NCBI GenBank assembly: GCA_044348665.1
Contig: JBIKSI010000035.1
Coordinates: 1-25,415, forward strand
DNA length: 25,415 nucleotides
Reading direction: 5' to 3'
Source of the DNA: M2408 sp044348665
GTDB taxonomy: Bacteria > Bacteroidota > Bacteroidia > Flavobacteriales_D > Crocinitomicaceae
In this document: piece after piece, positions 7,504 to 15,250 of the stretch
How positions within the stretch are numbered: position 1 is the first letter of the stretch
Layout: each line of letters opens with the position of its first letter
The notes under the pieces: generated by a model
Databases searched by the model: none
What the model was told of the DNA's origin: nothing
The model's input: only the letters and a program-made list of their open reading frames with translations
Position numbers and translations under genes: made by a program

Positions 7504-8310
7504 ATGGCTAAATATTATTTTTTGATTTTATCAATCATTTTCGCACTCAGTAATTCGTGTACAGTTCAAAAAAGAACTTTTAATAGAGGGTATTTTGTGC
7601 AGTTTAATGCTGGGAAGTTTTCCGAGAGGAATACTGTATCTGAAAAATCTAGTCGCGGAAATGAAAGTACATTAGCCTTTATTTCTCAGCAAGAAAATTC
7701 ATCAATAGATGCAATAGACAACTTTGATACTGTAGATTTATCTTCTGAAGATTCGCTTGAATATATTCCAAACAATTATGAAAAAATAGATTATCAAGAT
7801 GACGCTTATGTAGGCTTCAATTCGAATAGTATTACGAAGCAGAAAAAAGCATTCAAAATCACGAAAGTGAAAGAAGAGAAGAAAAAAGAAAAATTTAAGA
7901 AACGTGGGCCTGTTCGTTTTACTAATTCTTTGTTCTTGGATGCTTTGATTCAGTTTTTCGTCGCACTGGCAGGTGTATGCAGTGGGATAATTCTTTCTGT
8001 GCTTTCATTTATAGTTTTTTTATTTTTAAATGCTGATTATTTGCCCGAAAATAATAAAGAAGCGTACCGGAAAAAGCCCAAAACCTTGAAAACAGTATTT
8101 TTGAGAGCGTTCAATATTTCTTTCAGAATATTTTTTACAATCTTAGCATATTGCTTATTAGCACTGCTTTTAGCTTATCTCTTTTTTACCTATGGATGGC
8201 TTGTATTTAGTCTTGTGTTGTTAGCTATTTTACTAATTCTACTTTGGATTTTTTCTTCCAAATCGTCAAAAAGAGGAATGTCATTTTTGTTTTTCGGTTG
8301 GGGTAAATGA
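7504..8310 (+). CDS. Lipoprotein-like membrane protein of unknown function
   Basis: The 268-residue product begins with a signal peptide and lipobox (ALSNSC, lipidated Cys at 19). Directly after it comes TVQKRTFNRGYFVQF, a motif seen after the lipidated cysteine in many Bacteroidota proteins ('C-v-KR-y--GyyV--'). A Ser/Asp-rich middle and a basic stretch (about 120-135) follow. Hydrophobic helices then occupy about residues 145-175 and 200-250. A lipoprotein signal combined with downstream membrane helices is unusual, so the protein probably stays in the inner membrane. It diverges from the CDF gene and precedes pyrG by 107 bp. No function is recognised. Confidence 0.7.
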   Translation: MAKYYFLILSIIFALSNSCTVQKRTFNRGYFVQFNAGKFSERNTVSEKSSRGNESTLAFISQQENSSIDAIDNFDTVDLSSEDSLEYIPNNYEKIDYQDDAYVGFNSNSITKQKKAFKITKVKEEKKKEKFKKRGPVRFTNSLFLDALIQFFVALAGVCSGIILSVLSFIVFLFLNADYLPENNKEAYRKKPKTLKTVFLRAFNISFRIFFTILAYCLLALLLAYLFFTYGWLVFSLVLLAILLILLWIFSSKSSKRGMSFLFFGWGK

Positions 8311-8383
8311 TGCAAGTTGCAGCTCAATTTTGATTTTTGAAAGTATTTAACATTTTTTCTTAGCTTAATTGATAAGAAAACAT

Positions 8384-8391
8384 TACTTTTG
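8384..8391 (+). promoter_or_regulatory. Putative -7 promoter element of pyrG-yidC
   Basis: TACTTTTG matches TAnnTTTG, 26 bases upstream of the pyrG ATG. The -33 region is T-rich but has no clean TTTG. Confidence 0.45.
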
Positions 8392-8417
8392 CCCCCCGTA
8401 GTTACAAATTACTTTTC

Positions 8418-10028
8418 ATGTCAAATTCAACAAAATACATTTTTGTAACAGGCGGTGTTACATCATCTCTTGGAAAAGGTATTATTTCAGCTTCCTTAGC
8501 TAAATTATTGCAAGCGCGAGGATACAAAACAACCATTCAAAAATTAGATCCTTACATCAATATTGACCCAGGAACCTTAAATCCTTATGAGCATGGTGAA
8601 TGTTTTGTGACGGATGACGGTGCAGAAACTGATTTAGATTTAGGGCATTATGAACGTTTTTTAAATGTTCCAACTTCTCAGGCGAACAATGTAACAACTG
8701 GTAGAATTTACCAAGCAGTAATTGAAAAAGAGCGAAAAGGTGAATTTTTAGGAAAAACGGTTCAAGTTATTCCTCATATCACAGATGAAATCAAGGACAG
8801 AATTCAAATTTTAGGTAAAAAAGGTGAATTTGATATTGTAATTACAGAAATTGGTGGAACAGTTGGTGATATCGAGTCTTTGCCTTATGTTGAAGCTGTT
8901 CGACAAATGTTATGGGAATTTGAAAGTGATTGTTTAGTAATTCATTTGACATTGATTCCATACCTTGCTGCTGCAGGAGAATTAAAAACAAAACCAACCC
9001 AACACTCTGTAAAACAATTACTTGAACTTGGTGTTCAGCCAGATATTTTATGCTGTAGAACAGAACATGAATTGGATTTGACCTTACGTAAGAAAATTGC
9101 AAAATTTTGTAATGTAAGTATAAATGCGGTGATAGAATCTCGTGATGCAGAAACAATTTACGATGTTCCATTGCTGATGCAAGCTGAAGAATTAGACAAA
9201 GTTGTATTGGAGAAATTAAATTTACCTTCAAAGACAGTTCCAAATTTAGATACTTGGAAAGCCTTTTTACACACTTTGAAAAATCCAACGAAAGAAGTAA
9301 ATATCGGATTGGTTGGTAAATATGTAGAATTAAAGGATTCCTACAAGTCCATCGCTGAATCTTTCATTCATGCTGGCGTTGCAAATGAATGTCGTGTTAA
9401 TGTAAAATGGATCCATTCTGAAAAATTAACAAAAAGCAACATTGAAAGTCAATTAAGTGATTTGGACGGAATTTTAGTTGCTCCAGGTTTTGGTTCACGT
9501 GGAATTTCTGGAAAAATTGATGCAGTAAAATTTGCTCGCGAGAAAAACATTCCTTTTTTAGGAATTTGTTTAGGAATGCAATGTGCCGTAATTGAATTTG
9601 CACGTAATGTGTTAAACATGACCGATGCACATACAACTGAAATTGATGAAGATAGCAAGTTTCCTGTTATCAGTATGATGGAGGAACAAAAAAATATTGC
9701 CAATTTTGGTGGAACGATGCGTTTGGGTGCATATAAATGTAAACTGAAACCAAATTCGAATACAGCAATTGCTTACAACGCAGAATTAATATCTGAAAGA
9801 CACCGTCATAGATACGAATTTAATAGCGAATATTTGGCGCAATTTGAGGAAAAAGGAATGATTGCAACTGGAACAAATCCTGATACAGGTTTGGTTGAAG
9901 TTGTTGAGATTCCGAATCATCCTTGGTTTGTTGGAGTTCAATTTCACCCAGAATATAAAAGTACTGTTGAGAATCCGCACCCACTTTTTGTCGGATTTAT
10001 CAACGCATCAATAGAGAACAAAAAATAA
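8418..10028 (+). CDS. pyrG: CTP synthase (glutamine-hydrolysing)
   Basis: CTP synthase converts UTP to CTP using ATP and glutamine-derived ammonia, the last step of pyrimidine nucleotide synthesis. The 536-residue protein is full length. The N-terminal synthetase domain begins KYIFVTGGVTSSLGKG, with the ATP-binding loop at about 11-21, followed by the conserved KLDPYINIDPGTLNPYEHGE and TDDGAETDLDLGHYERF. The class I glutamine amidotransferase domain covers about 290-536, with nucleophile C384 in GICLGMQC and the catalytic pair H510/E512 in VQFHPEYKS. It lies 14 bp upstream of yidC in the same direction and is probably cotranscribed with it. Function is not in doubt. Confidence 0.98.
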   Translation: MSNSTKYIFVTGGVTSSLGKGIISASLAKLLQARGYKTTIQKLDPYINIDPGTLNPYEHGECFVTDDGAETDLDLGHYERFLNVPTSQANNVTTGRIYQAVIEKERKGEFLGKTVQVIPHITDEIKDRIQILGKKGEFDIVITEIGGTVGDIESLPYVEAVRQMLWEFESDCLVIHLTLIPYLAAAGELKTKPTQHSVKQLLELGVQPDILCCRTEHELDLTLRKKIAKFCNVSINAVIESRDAETIYDVPLLMQAEELDKVVLEKLNLPSKTVPNLDTWKAFLHTLKNPTKEVNIGLVGKYVELKDSYKSIAESFIHAGVANECRVNVKWIHSEKLTKSNIESQLSDLDGILVAPGFGSRGISGKIDAVKFAREKNIPFLGICLGMQCAVIEFARNVLNMTDAHTTEIDEDSKFPVISMMEEQKNIANFGGTMRLGAYKCKLKPNSNTAIAYNAELISERHRHRYEFNSEYLAQFEEKGMIATGTNPDTGLVEVVEIPNHPWFVGVQFHPEYKSTVENPHPLFVGFINASIENKK

Positions 10029-10042
10029 GTTAAATAATAGAA

Positions 10043-11938
10043 ATGGATAGAAATACCGTCATAGGTTTAGGGATTATTGGAGTAATTTTGGTTACTTTCA
10101 CCTTATTGAATAAGCCCAACGAAGCTGAATTAAAGGCTCAGAAAGCTCAAGAAGCAAAAGAGAAAAAAGAATTAGCTTTAGAAAAAGAAAAGGAAAAAGA
10201 AGTTGAAAAGGAGGAGAAAGTAAATTCTAAATCTAATGATACTTTAACAAAAACTACTGGAACAACGATTGCAAATAATGAGACTGAAAAAGTTGCAGAA
10301 AAAGTAGAAGTGAAAGAAGAAATTATTCGTCTTGAATCTGATAAATTATTGGTTGATATTTCAACAAAAGGTGGAATTGTTTCAGCAGTGTATTTGAATG
10401 AATACCGTTCTTATAGAGATAATTTTTCTAAAGATGAAAAGAAGAAAAAAAATCCAATGAAATTGTTTGGAGCGAATGATGCTACCAACGAACTTTCATT
10501 TACCTCAGAAGGGAAAAATTTTTCTACCGCTAAGCAAAATTTTGAAATTGTAAAGAAAACAAAAAGCAGTGTAAGTTTGGCTTGGAAAACTGAAGATGGC
10601 AAAAAAGTAGTTTTTAACTACAAATTGCAAGCTGGAAAATACGATATGTCTTACGAAATCAAACAAGAAGGTTTTGACGCGAAAGAGTCGAATTTTGTTT
10701 GGAATGCAGACATGAAGCAAACTGAAAGGCTATTGAGTGAGCAAAAAAGAGTTTCTACCATTTGTTACAAATACGACAAAGAAGATTTTAGTTATTTGAG
10801 TGAAATGGCTGACGATGAACTTCAACTTGAAAAACCAATTGAATGGATTGTTTTCAAACAAAGTTACTTTTCTGCCATAGTAAAACCAGAAACACCATTT
10901 TCAAACAAGAAAGCCGAAATTAAGGTAAGAAATTTTAAGGCGGGAGATGAAAAGTTTTTCACACACATCAAAAAGTACAAATCACAGGTTGGAATTGATT
11001 TAAAAGGAAATAAAGCATCTACAAAAATGACTTATTCCTTTGTTCCAAATGATTATGAATTATTAAAATCATACGATTCAAATTATGAAGATGTAATCAA
11101 CTATGGTTGGGGATTATTTAGATGGATTAACATTTATGCGATCCAACCGATGTTTAATGTCTTGGCATCAACTGGTTTAGGTTTTGGTTTGGTAATTTTA
11201 TTATTAACAATCATTTTGAAATTGTTTTTAACACCAATTCAATGGAAAATGTATGTTTCTTCTGCAAAAATGAAAATTTTGAAGCCAGAAATCGAAGCAT
11301 TAAATGCGAAATTCCCAAATAAGGAAGATGCAATGAAAAAGCAAATGGAAATGATGGCCTTGTACAAGGAAAGTGGTGCCTCGCCTTTGGCAGGTTGTAT
11401 TCCGATGTTGATTCAAATGCCAATTTTATTAGCGGTCTTCCGATTCTTTCCAGCAGCTTTTGAGTTGAGACAAAAACCTTTTTTATGGGCGGAAGATTTA
11501 TCTTCTTATGACTCAGTTTATAACTTTGGTACCTTCATTCCGCTTTATGGAGATCATATTTCCTTATTCACCTTGTTGATGGCGGTTACAACTTTGGTTT
11601 ACACTTGGTTAAACAGTGGACAAATGCAGCAACAACAGCAACCTGGAATGCCAAATATGAAAGTGTTAATGTATATTTTCCCATTTATGATGATATTTTT
11701 CTTTAATAATTATTCGTCAGGTTTGAGTTATTACTATTTCATTTCTACATTAATTTCAATTTTGATTATGCTTGCAATTAAATATTTCTTTGTTGACGAG
11801 GAAAAATTAAGAGCAAAAATGGCTGCAAAAAAAGCAACAGCATCTGCAAAAGGTGACACTAAAAAGAAATCAAAATTTCAAGAGCGATTGGAGCAAATGC
11901 AAAAAGCGCAACAAGATAAATTGAAAGGAAGAAAATAA
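10043..11938 (+). CDS. yidC: Membrane protein insertase YidC/Oxa1
   Basis: YidC inserts and folds inner-membrane proteins alone or with SecYEG. The 631-residue product shows a first TM helix (about 5-22) and a Lys/Glu-rich linker (25-65). The periplasmic P1 beta-supersandwich domain (about 95-345) contains the typical opening 'v---lv---iST-GG-i--v-L--Y'. The conserved insertase core starts near residue 354 at YGWGLFRWINIYAIQP, runs through LTIILKLFLTPIQWKMYVSSAKM and SPLAGCIPMLIQMPIL, and includes the last helices ending near residue 590. The tail is strongly basic (about 590-631), which probably helps ribosome contact. Length and domain order are as expected for Gram-negative YidC. Cotranscription with pyrG is likely from the 14-bp gap. 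Confidence 0.97.
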   Translation: MDRNTVIGLGIIGVILVTFTLLNKPNEAELKAQKAQEAKEKKELALEKEKEKEVEKEEKVNSKSNDTLTKTTGTTIANNETEKVAEKVEVKEEIIRLESDKLLVDISTKGGIVSAVYLNEYRSYRDNFSKDEKKKKNPMKLFGANDATNELSFTSEGKNFSTAKQNFEIVKKTKSSVSLAWKTEDGKKVVFNYKLQAGKYDMSYEIKQEGFDAKESNFVWNADMKQTERLLSEQKRVSTICYKYDKEDFSYLSEMADDELQLEKPIEWIVFKQSYFSAIVKPETPFSNKKAEIKVRNFKAGDEKFFTHIKKYKSQVGIDLKGNKASTKMTYSFVPNDYELLKSYDSNYEDVINYGWGLFRWINIYAIQPMFNVLASTGLGFGLVILLLTIILKLFLTPIQWKMYVSSAKMKILKPEIEALNAKFPNKEDAMKKQMEMMALYKESGASPLAGCIPMLIQMPILLAVFRFFPAAFELRQKPFLWAEDLSSYDSVYNFGTFIPLYGDHISLFTLLMAVTTLVYTWLNSGQMQQQQQPGMPNMKVLMYIFPFMMIFFFNNYSSGLSYYYFISTLISILIMLAIKYFFVDEEKLRAKMAAKKATASAKGDTKKKSKFQERLEQMQKAQQDKLKGRK

Positions 11939-11965
11939 TTTACTTTTTGATTAAAAATAGATATT

Positions 11966-11997
11966 AAGCTGATTCTGTGATGGAGTCAGCTTTTTTT
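11966..11997 (+). terminator. Intrinsic terminator of pyrG-yidC
   Basis: AAGCTGATTC (11966-11975) pairs with GAGTCAGCTT (11983-11992) in a 10-bp stem with one G-T pair and a 7-base loop. A T7 run (11991-11997) follows. It lies 28 bases after the yidC stop. Confidence 0.85.
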
Positions 11998-12007
11998 GTG
12001 CCAAAAT

Positions 12008-13141
12008 TTATTTGGTTTTTTTCTTTTTTTTGTTCTCTTTTTCAAGTTTTATTCGAAGTTTTTCCCTTTTTGCCAACATTTCCTTTTCGTATTTTAAGTA
12101 TTTTTCATTAAAGTCGAATCTCATGTTTTTTTTAATTAACTCTGTCACTTTTTTTACATGTTGAATTCGCTCATCATAATAGGAAAGAGTGGGATTGAAA
12201 TAGCTTGATGTTTTCCATTTACCTTCTGAAATTAAGTAATTATACTCATATAATAAGATGAAAACTTCGGAATATTTTAATACAGAATCATTAAATTTAC
12301 CTGAAAATGTAGGGTTTTGCAATTTAATTAAAGAATCTAATGATTGATTATAGTTGAAGTTTGAACTATAGTATTTTTGTTTGTTCGGTTTTTTTAACCC
12401 AGTTTTGAATGTTGGAATGGAATCAATCAAAAAAAACGCAGGATGAATGGGAACATGATTTTTTGCCATGAATTTTGGTTCACAATCATAAAATTTTCTA
12501 TCTGCCCTTAAAATATAATATTGCTGGAAAGTTTTAGTTTTTGCATTCCAAATTTTACCTTTTTGTTTTTCTTTAATTCCACTCCAAGTTGCATCCATCA
12601 AATGCCATTTGTTGTTATAGCGAACGATATTCCATTGATGATTTGTTTGCAGACTCATGCGATGCAGGATGCAGTTGATTTTGTAAAAAAGTCCTGATTT
12701 TGTTTTGCCACCAATTGAAAAGCTAGTGATTTTACTTTTTTCACATAAATAGTCAAAAACGCGAGCAAAGTCTCTGCAAACACCTTTTTTTCTTTGCGCA
12801 GTGAATTGCGGAGAAAAATCGGGTGCTATAAAATCTTTAGCTCTTTCTTTATCATATTTCAGATAAGTGGCAATATAGCCATAAAACATCCAAATTTTTT
12901 CTTCCTCATTAATACCGTGTCTATTGATAAAACTGTGGACACTATCAAGTATTTGAATTTGATTTTTTGGAATAAAACTTGTGATACTATCAAGTTCAAA
13001 TTTTCTGTTTTCTGATAGCTGTCCAAAATTATTTCCGGACAAAAGAGATAGGAATATGATAAAGGAAAATGTGTTTTTCCGAAATGAAAATAATTGATAC
13101 TTTGTAGGGCTAAGAAAGTCAATATCTGCTTTTATTTTCAT
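12008..13141 (-). CDS. Exported transglutaminase-like protein
   Basis: The 377-residue protein has a hydrophobic segment at about residues 25-40, so it looks exported after a longish basic n-region. The transglutaminase/protease-like core covers about 75-190 with the full triad: C122 in KKGVCRDFA, H168 in NHQWNIV and D183 in HLMDATW. This layout, with GVCRDFA and DATW, resembles the periplasmic or kyphoscoliosis-peptidase-like members, which act as peptidases or cross-linkers rather than known transglutaminases. The C-terminal part, about 250-377, is helical and ends in a Lys/Glu-rich stretch. The start at 13141 agrees with a well-formed promoter 20 bases upstream. The substrate is unknown. 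Confidence 0.8.
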   Translation of the reverse strand: MKIKADIDFLSPTKYQLFSFRKNTFSFIIFLSLLSGNNFGQLSENRKFELDSITSFIPKNQIQILDSVHSFINRHGINEEEKIWMFYGYIATYLKYDKERAKDFIAPDFSPQFTAQRKKGVCRDFARVFDYLCEKSKITSFSIGGKTKSGLFYKINCILHRMSLQTNHQWNIVRYNNKWHLMDATWSGIKEKQKGKIWNAKTKTFQQYYILRADRKFYDCEPKFMAKNHVPIHPAFFLIDSIPTFKTGLKKPNKQKYYSSNFNYNQSLDSLIKLQNPTFSGKFNDSVLKYSEVFILLYEYNYLISEGKWKTSSYFNPTLSYYDERIQHVKKVTELIKKNMRFDFNEKYLKYEKEMLAKREKLRIKLEKENKKKKKTK

Positions 13142-13160
13142 TTTTTTGTTATTGTAAAAT

Positions 13161-13192
13161 CAAAGCTACAATTTAAAATTTATACTTCCAAA
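13161..13192 (-). promoter_or_regulatory. Full Bacteroidota-type promoter of the transglutaminase-like gene
   Basis: On the minus strand, TTTG (13192-13189) is followed after exactly 20 bases by TAGCTTTG (13168-13161). This matches the phylum's vegetative promoter TTTG-N19-21-TAnnTTTG. It lies 19 bases from the ATG, and it is the best-formed promoter seen in the window. Confidence 0.65.
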
Positions 13193-13249
13193 TAATAAAT
13201 AGTAATCAAAAAAATGCAGATTTGTTTTCAAAAATGAATATCTTAAACC

Positions 13250-13293
13250 AAAAAGCCACAAATCAATCGATTAATATCTCCTGATTTGTGGCT
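13250..13293 (-). terminator. Intrinsic terminator of the allantoin-degradation operon
   Basis: AGCCACAAATCA (13254-13265) and TGATTTGTGGCT (13282-13293) are perfect 12-bp complements with a 16-base loop. Read on the minus strand the stem is followed by T5 (A5 at 13250-13254 on plus; its last base is also in the stem). It lies 22 bases after the stop of the gene ending at 13316. Confidence 0.85.
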
Positions 13294-13315
13294 CTTGAAT
13301 ACATTTTAAAAATAA

Positions 13316-14752
13316 TTACGCGTTTTGTTTGCGTCTGTGTTCTAAGATTTTCAAGAATGAACGCATTCTGATTTCTTCCATTGTCAAACCTGTTGCAAGA
13401 ACTTCTTCAATTGAAATTGCTCCACAATTCATTGCTCTTAAGAAATAATTAAGCAAACCTTGTCCTGTTGCTGCATCATCAAAAACATCGTCTGTAAGCG
13501 TTGCACGAGCAGCCTTTTCAACAAATGCTTTCAATCGTTTTGCTGCGTCCTCGTAACTTTCTAAAAAGAAAGAATAAACAGCAGCGTAGCGCATAGGGAA
13601 TTGTGCGGGATTCAAATCCCAACCTTGGTATAATCCTTTCCATAAAGAATAACGTGTGTGATCGAAAGCCTTTTTCCATGAACGGTGAACAACCATTCTA
13701 TTTTCAGCAAGTTGTTCTGCTGTTAAATTATCTCCACGATTTGGACCAATTGGCATCACATTTGTTGCTCCATCAGACAACCAAATTCCAGTTGCTCCTA
13801 AAGAAACTTTCATGAAATGATGCGCAAAATCACATACTGCGTGACCCATATCTTGATATTTCGCTGTAATGTTGCAATGTGCAGTATAATCGTAAGTTCC
13901 AAATGCGGTTGCAATCATTCGACCTTTTGATGCCAATACGAAATTTCGAAGTGGATTTTTCCCATCTTGGTCAATAACGGCTTGTGTTTGCTCTACCATC
14001 ATTTCCATTTTTAAGGAACCTTTTTCAAATTGCGTATTGTCTTCAATTACTTCAAATAATTTAACCAAAGCTGCAACTTGCTCAGGAATAGTAACTTTTG
14101 GTAACATAACAACAAAATTAGCAGGTAATTTTCCACCAGTTTCTTCATTTAATGTTGTTAAGAAAATATCCAAGGTTCTTGTCCCTCTTTCTTTTAAATC
14201 TTCTGTAAAAGGTTTGATTCTGATTCCAATAAATGGAGATAAAGAATTGTTTTTCATCCCTTTTGCAACTTCTTTAGCTGCTCTAACGGCTGTTTCATCT
14301 TCTTCTTCCCAAGAACGATTTCCAAATCCATCTTCAAAATCAATTCTGAAATCTTCAAGCGCTTCTGTTTTTAATTTATTGATTACTTTATTGTAAGTGG
14401 TATAAGATAACCAAGCTGCTTCTTTTTTTAAATCTGCGTAAGAAAGTGATTCTAAACGTTTGATTAATTTTTCAATTTCTACTGGGTCATTTGGCAAGGC
14501 ATCGTGTCCCGGTAATTCAATTGCTTTGGCGAATTCTACAAAATTTGCAGCGTTACTCGTTAAGGTTTTCATCGCAGCACCAGCCATTTTTTCAGCAGTT
14601 TCAGCGGTAAATAAGTCTGCACCACCATAAACTGTGTGCACTGGTTGTCTGTCTGCTCTATCTCCTGGATAAATTTTTTGAAATGCTTTATTCGCAACTC
14701 CTAATTCATTTAGGATCGAATCTTTTGCTTCGTTTGAAAGGGTTAATTTCAT
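13316..14752 (-). CDS. CitE/malate-synthase-like (HpcH/HpaI superfamily) enzyme linked to allantoin catabolism
   Basis: The 478-residue protein has the look of a TIM-barrel enzyme that handles acyl-CoA, pyruvate or glyoxylate-type substrates with Mg2+. It shows RIDFEDGFG (residues 136-144, with candidate metal/substrate acids E140 and D141), a basic strand FIGIRIKPF, the strand VMLPKV, and MEMMVEQTQAVI near 250-262. This order fits citrate lyase beta subunit, malate synthase and HpcH aldolase relatives. The family appears, to my knowledge, under labels such as DUF6986 or 'phosphoenolpyruvate kinase' beside urate and allantoin genes in other bacteria; I cannot confirm this here. It is the last gene of the allB-alc-uraD-uraH run, 74 bp after uraH and directly before a strong terminator. 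That suggests a role on glyoxylate or ureidoglycolate (inference). It is not a canonical malate synthase. Confidence 0.7.
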   Translation of the reverse strand: MKLTLSNEAKDSILNELGVANKAFQKIYPGDRADRQPVHTVYGGADLFTAETAEKMAGAAMKTLTSNAANFVEFAKAIELPGHDALPNDPVEIEKLIKRLESLSYADLKKEAAWLSYTTYNKVINKLKTEALEDFRIDFEDGFGNRSWEEEDETAVRAAKEVAKGMKNNSLSPFIGIRIKPFTEDLKERGTRTLDIFLTTLNEETGGKLPANFVVMLPKVTIPEQVAALVKLFEVIEDNTQFEKGSLKMEMMVEQTQAVIDQDGKNPLRNFVLASKGRMIATAFGTYDYTAHCNITAKYQDMGHAVCDFAHHFMKVSLGATGIWLSDGATNVMPIGPNRGDNLTAEQLAENRMVVHRSWKKAFDHTRYSLWKGLYQGWDLNPAQFPMRYAAVYSFFLESYEDAAKRLKAFVEKAARATLTDDVFDDAATGQGLLNYFLRAMNCGAISIEEVLATGLTMEEIRMRSFLKILEHRRKQNA

Positions 14753-14764
14753 ATTTTTTTAGTT

Positions 14765-14812
14765 TAAACGCAAAGTTCGCTAAGTATTTCGCTAGGTTTG
14801 CAAAGTTTGATG
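14765..14812. repeat. Degenerate CGCAAAG/CGCTAAG repeat
   Basis: Between uraH and the CitE-like gene, related words follow one another every 10-12 bases: CGCAAAGTT (14769-14777), CGCTAAG (14779-14785), CGCTAGG (14790-14796) and GCAAAGTTTG (14800-14809). I associate similar CGCAAAG-type tracts with intergenic spaces in flavobacterial genomes. It may separate or attenuate expression of the last operon gene. Confidence 0.5.
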
Positions 14813-14826
14813 TTTTTATTTTCTAT

Positions 14827-15168
14827 TTAGCTTCCACGGTAGGTACTATATCCAAATGGATTTAGTAACAAAGGAATATGATAATGCTTATTTTCAGTCA
14901 CTTTAAATGCAATTGAAACCGAAGGATATAGTCCTTCCACTTGTGTGTTTTTGTAATACGCTTCTGTATCAAATACCAAACGGTAAATTCCAAAATCAAG
15001 AAAGGTATTTTCTGCAACCAATCCAGGTAAACGACCATCATCATTGGTGTTTCCACGTCTAATTTCTTTCCAAGAATTCTCTGAAACTTGTTGCTCCAAA
15101 ATTATCTGAATTCCTTGTGCTGGCTTACCTTTTGAGGTGTCTAGTATGTGTGTTGTAATTTGACTCAT
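14827..15168 (-). CDS. uraH: 5-hydroxyisourate hydrolase (transthyretin-like)
   Basis: HIU hydrolase opens 5-hydroxyisourate to OHCU, the second step of urate breakdown. At 113 residues it is the usual length. Seen: the N-terminal THILDTSKGKPA block with catalytic His7, the DGRLPGL loop carrying the conserved Arg, and the diagnostic C-terminus H97-IPLLLNPFGYSTYRGS ending in the YRGS tetrapeptide that separates HIU hydrolases from transthyretin. There is no signal peptide, so it should be cytoplasmic. It sits between uraD (78 bp upstream, with a heptamer hairpin in the gap) and the CitE-like gene. Confidence 0.96.
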   Translation of the reverse strand: MSQITTHILDTSKGKPAQGIQIILEQQVSENSWKEIRRGNTNDDGRLPGLVAENTFLDFGIYRLVFDTEAYYKNTQVEGLYPSVSIAFKVTENKHYHIPLLLNPFGYSTYRGS

Positions 15169-15180
15169 CCCTTTTTATAA

Positions 15181-15250
15181 TTGAGAATGTAGAATTGAGA
15201 ATTATGAATGTATTCTATTTTCCATTCTACATTCTAGATTCTACATTTAT
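15181..15250. repeat. Inverted heptamer repeat between uraD and uraH
   Basis: Reading in 7-base steps from 15181 gives TTGAGAA, TGTAGAA, TTGAGAA, TTATGAA, a turn of two heptamers plus, then CATTCTA, CATTCTA, GATTCTA, CATTTAT. The right side is close to the reverse complement of the left. AGAATGTAGAAT (15184-15195) and ATTCTACATTCT (15224-15235) are perfect 12-bp complements with a 28-base loop. There is no T-run, so it is not a standard terminator. It overlaps the last codons of uraD. Confidence 0.8.

Noticed and set aside
8842..9980. Several minus-strand open frames over pyrG
   Set aside because: They are antisense to a full-length conserved CTP synthase and show no protein-like features.
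13606..13622. A tRNA T-loop-like word (GATTCAAATCCC)
   Set aside because: It lies inside the conserved coding sequence of the CitE-like gene and no acceptor or anticodon stems surround it.
13316..14752. Canonical malate synthase (aceB/glcB)
   Set aside because: The characteristic malate synthase A/G sequence blocks are not recognisable; the protein fits a broader CitE/HpcH-like family.
15181..15250. Rho-independent terminator between uraD and uraH
   Set aside because: The hairpin has a 28-base loop, AT-rich arms and no adjoining T-run.
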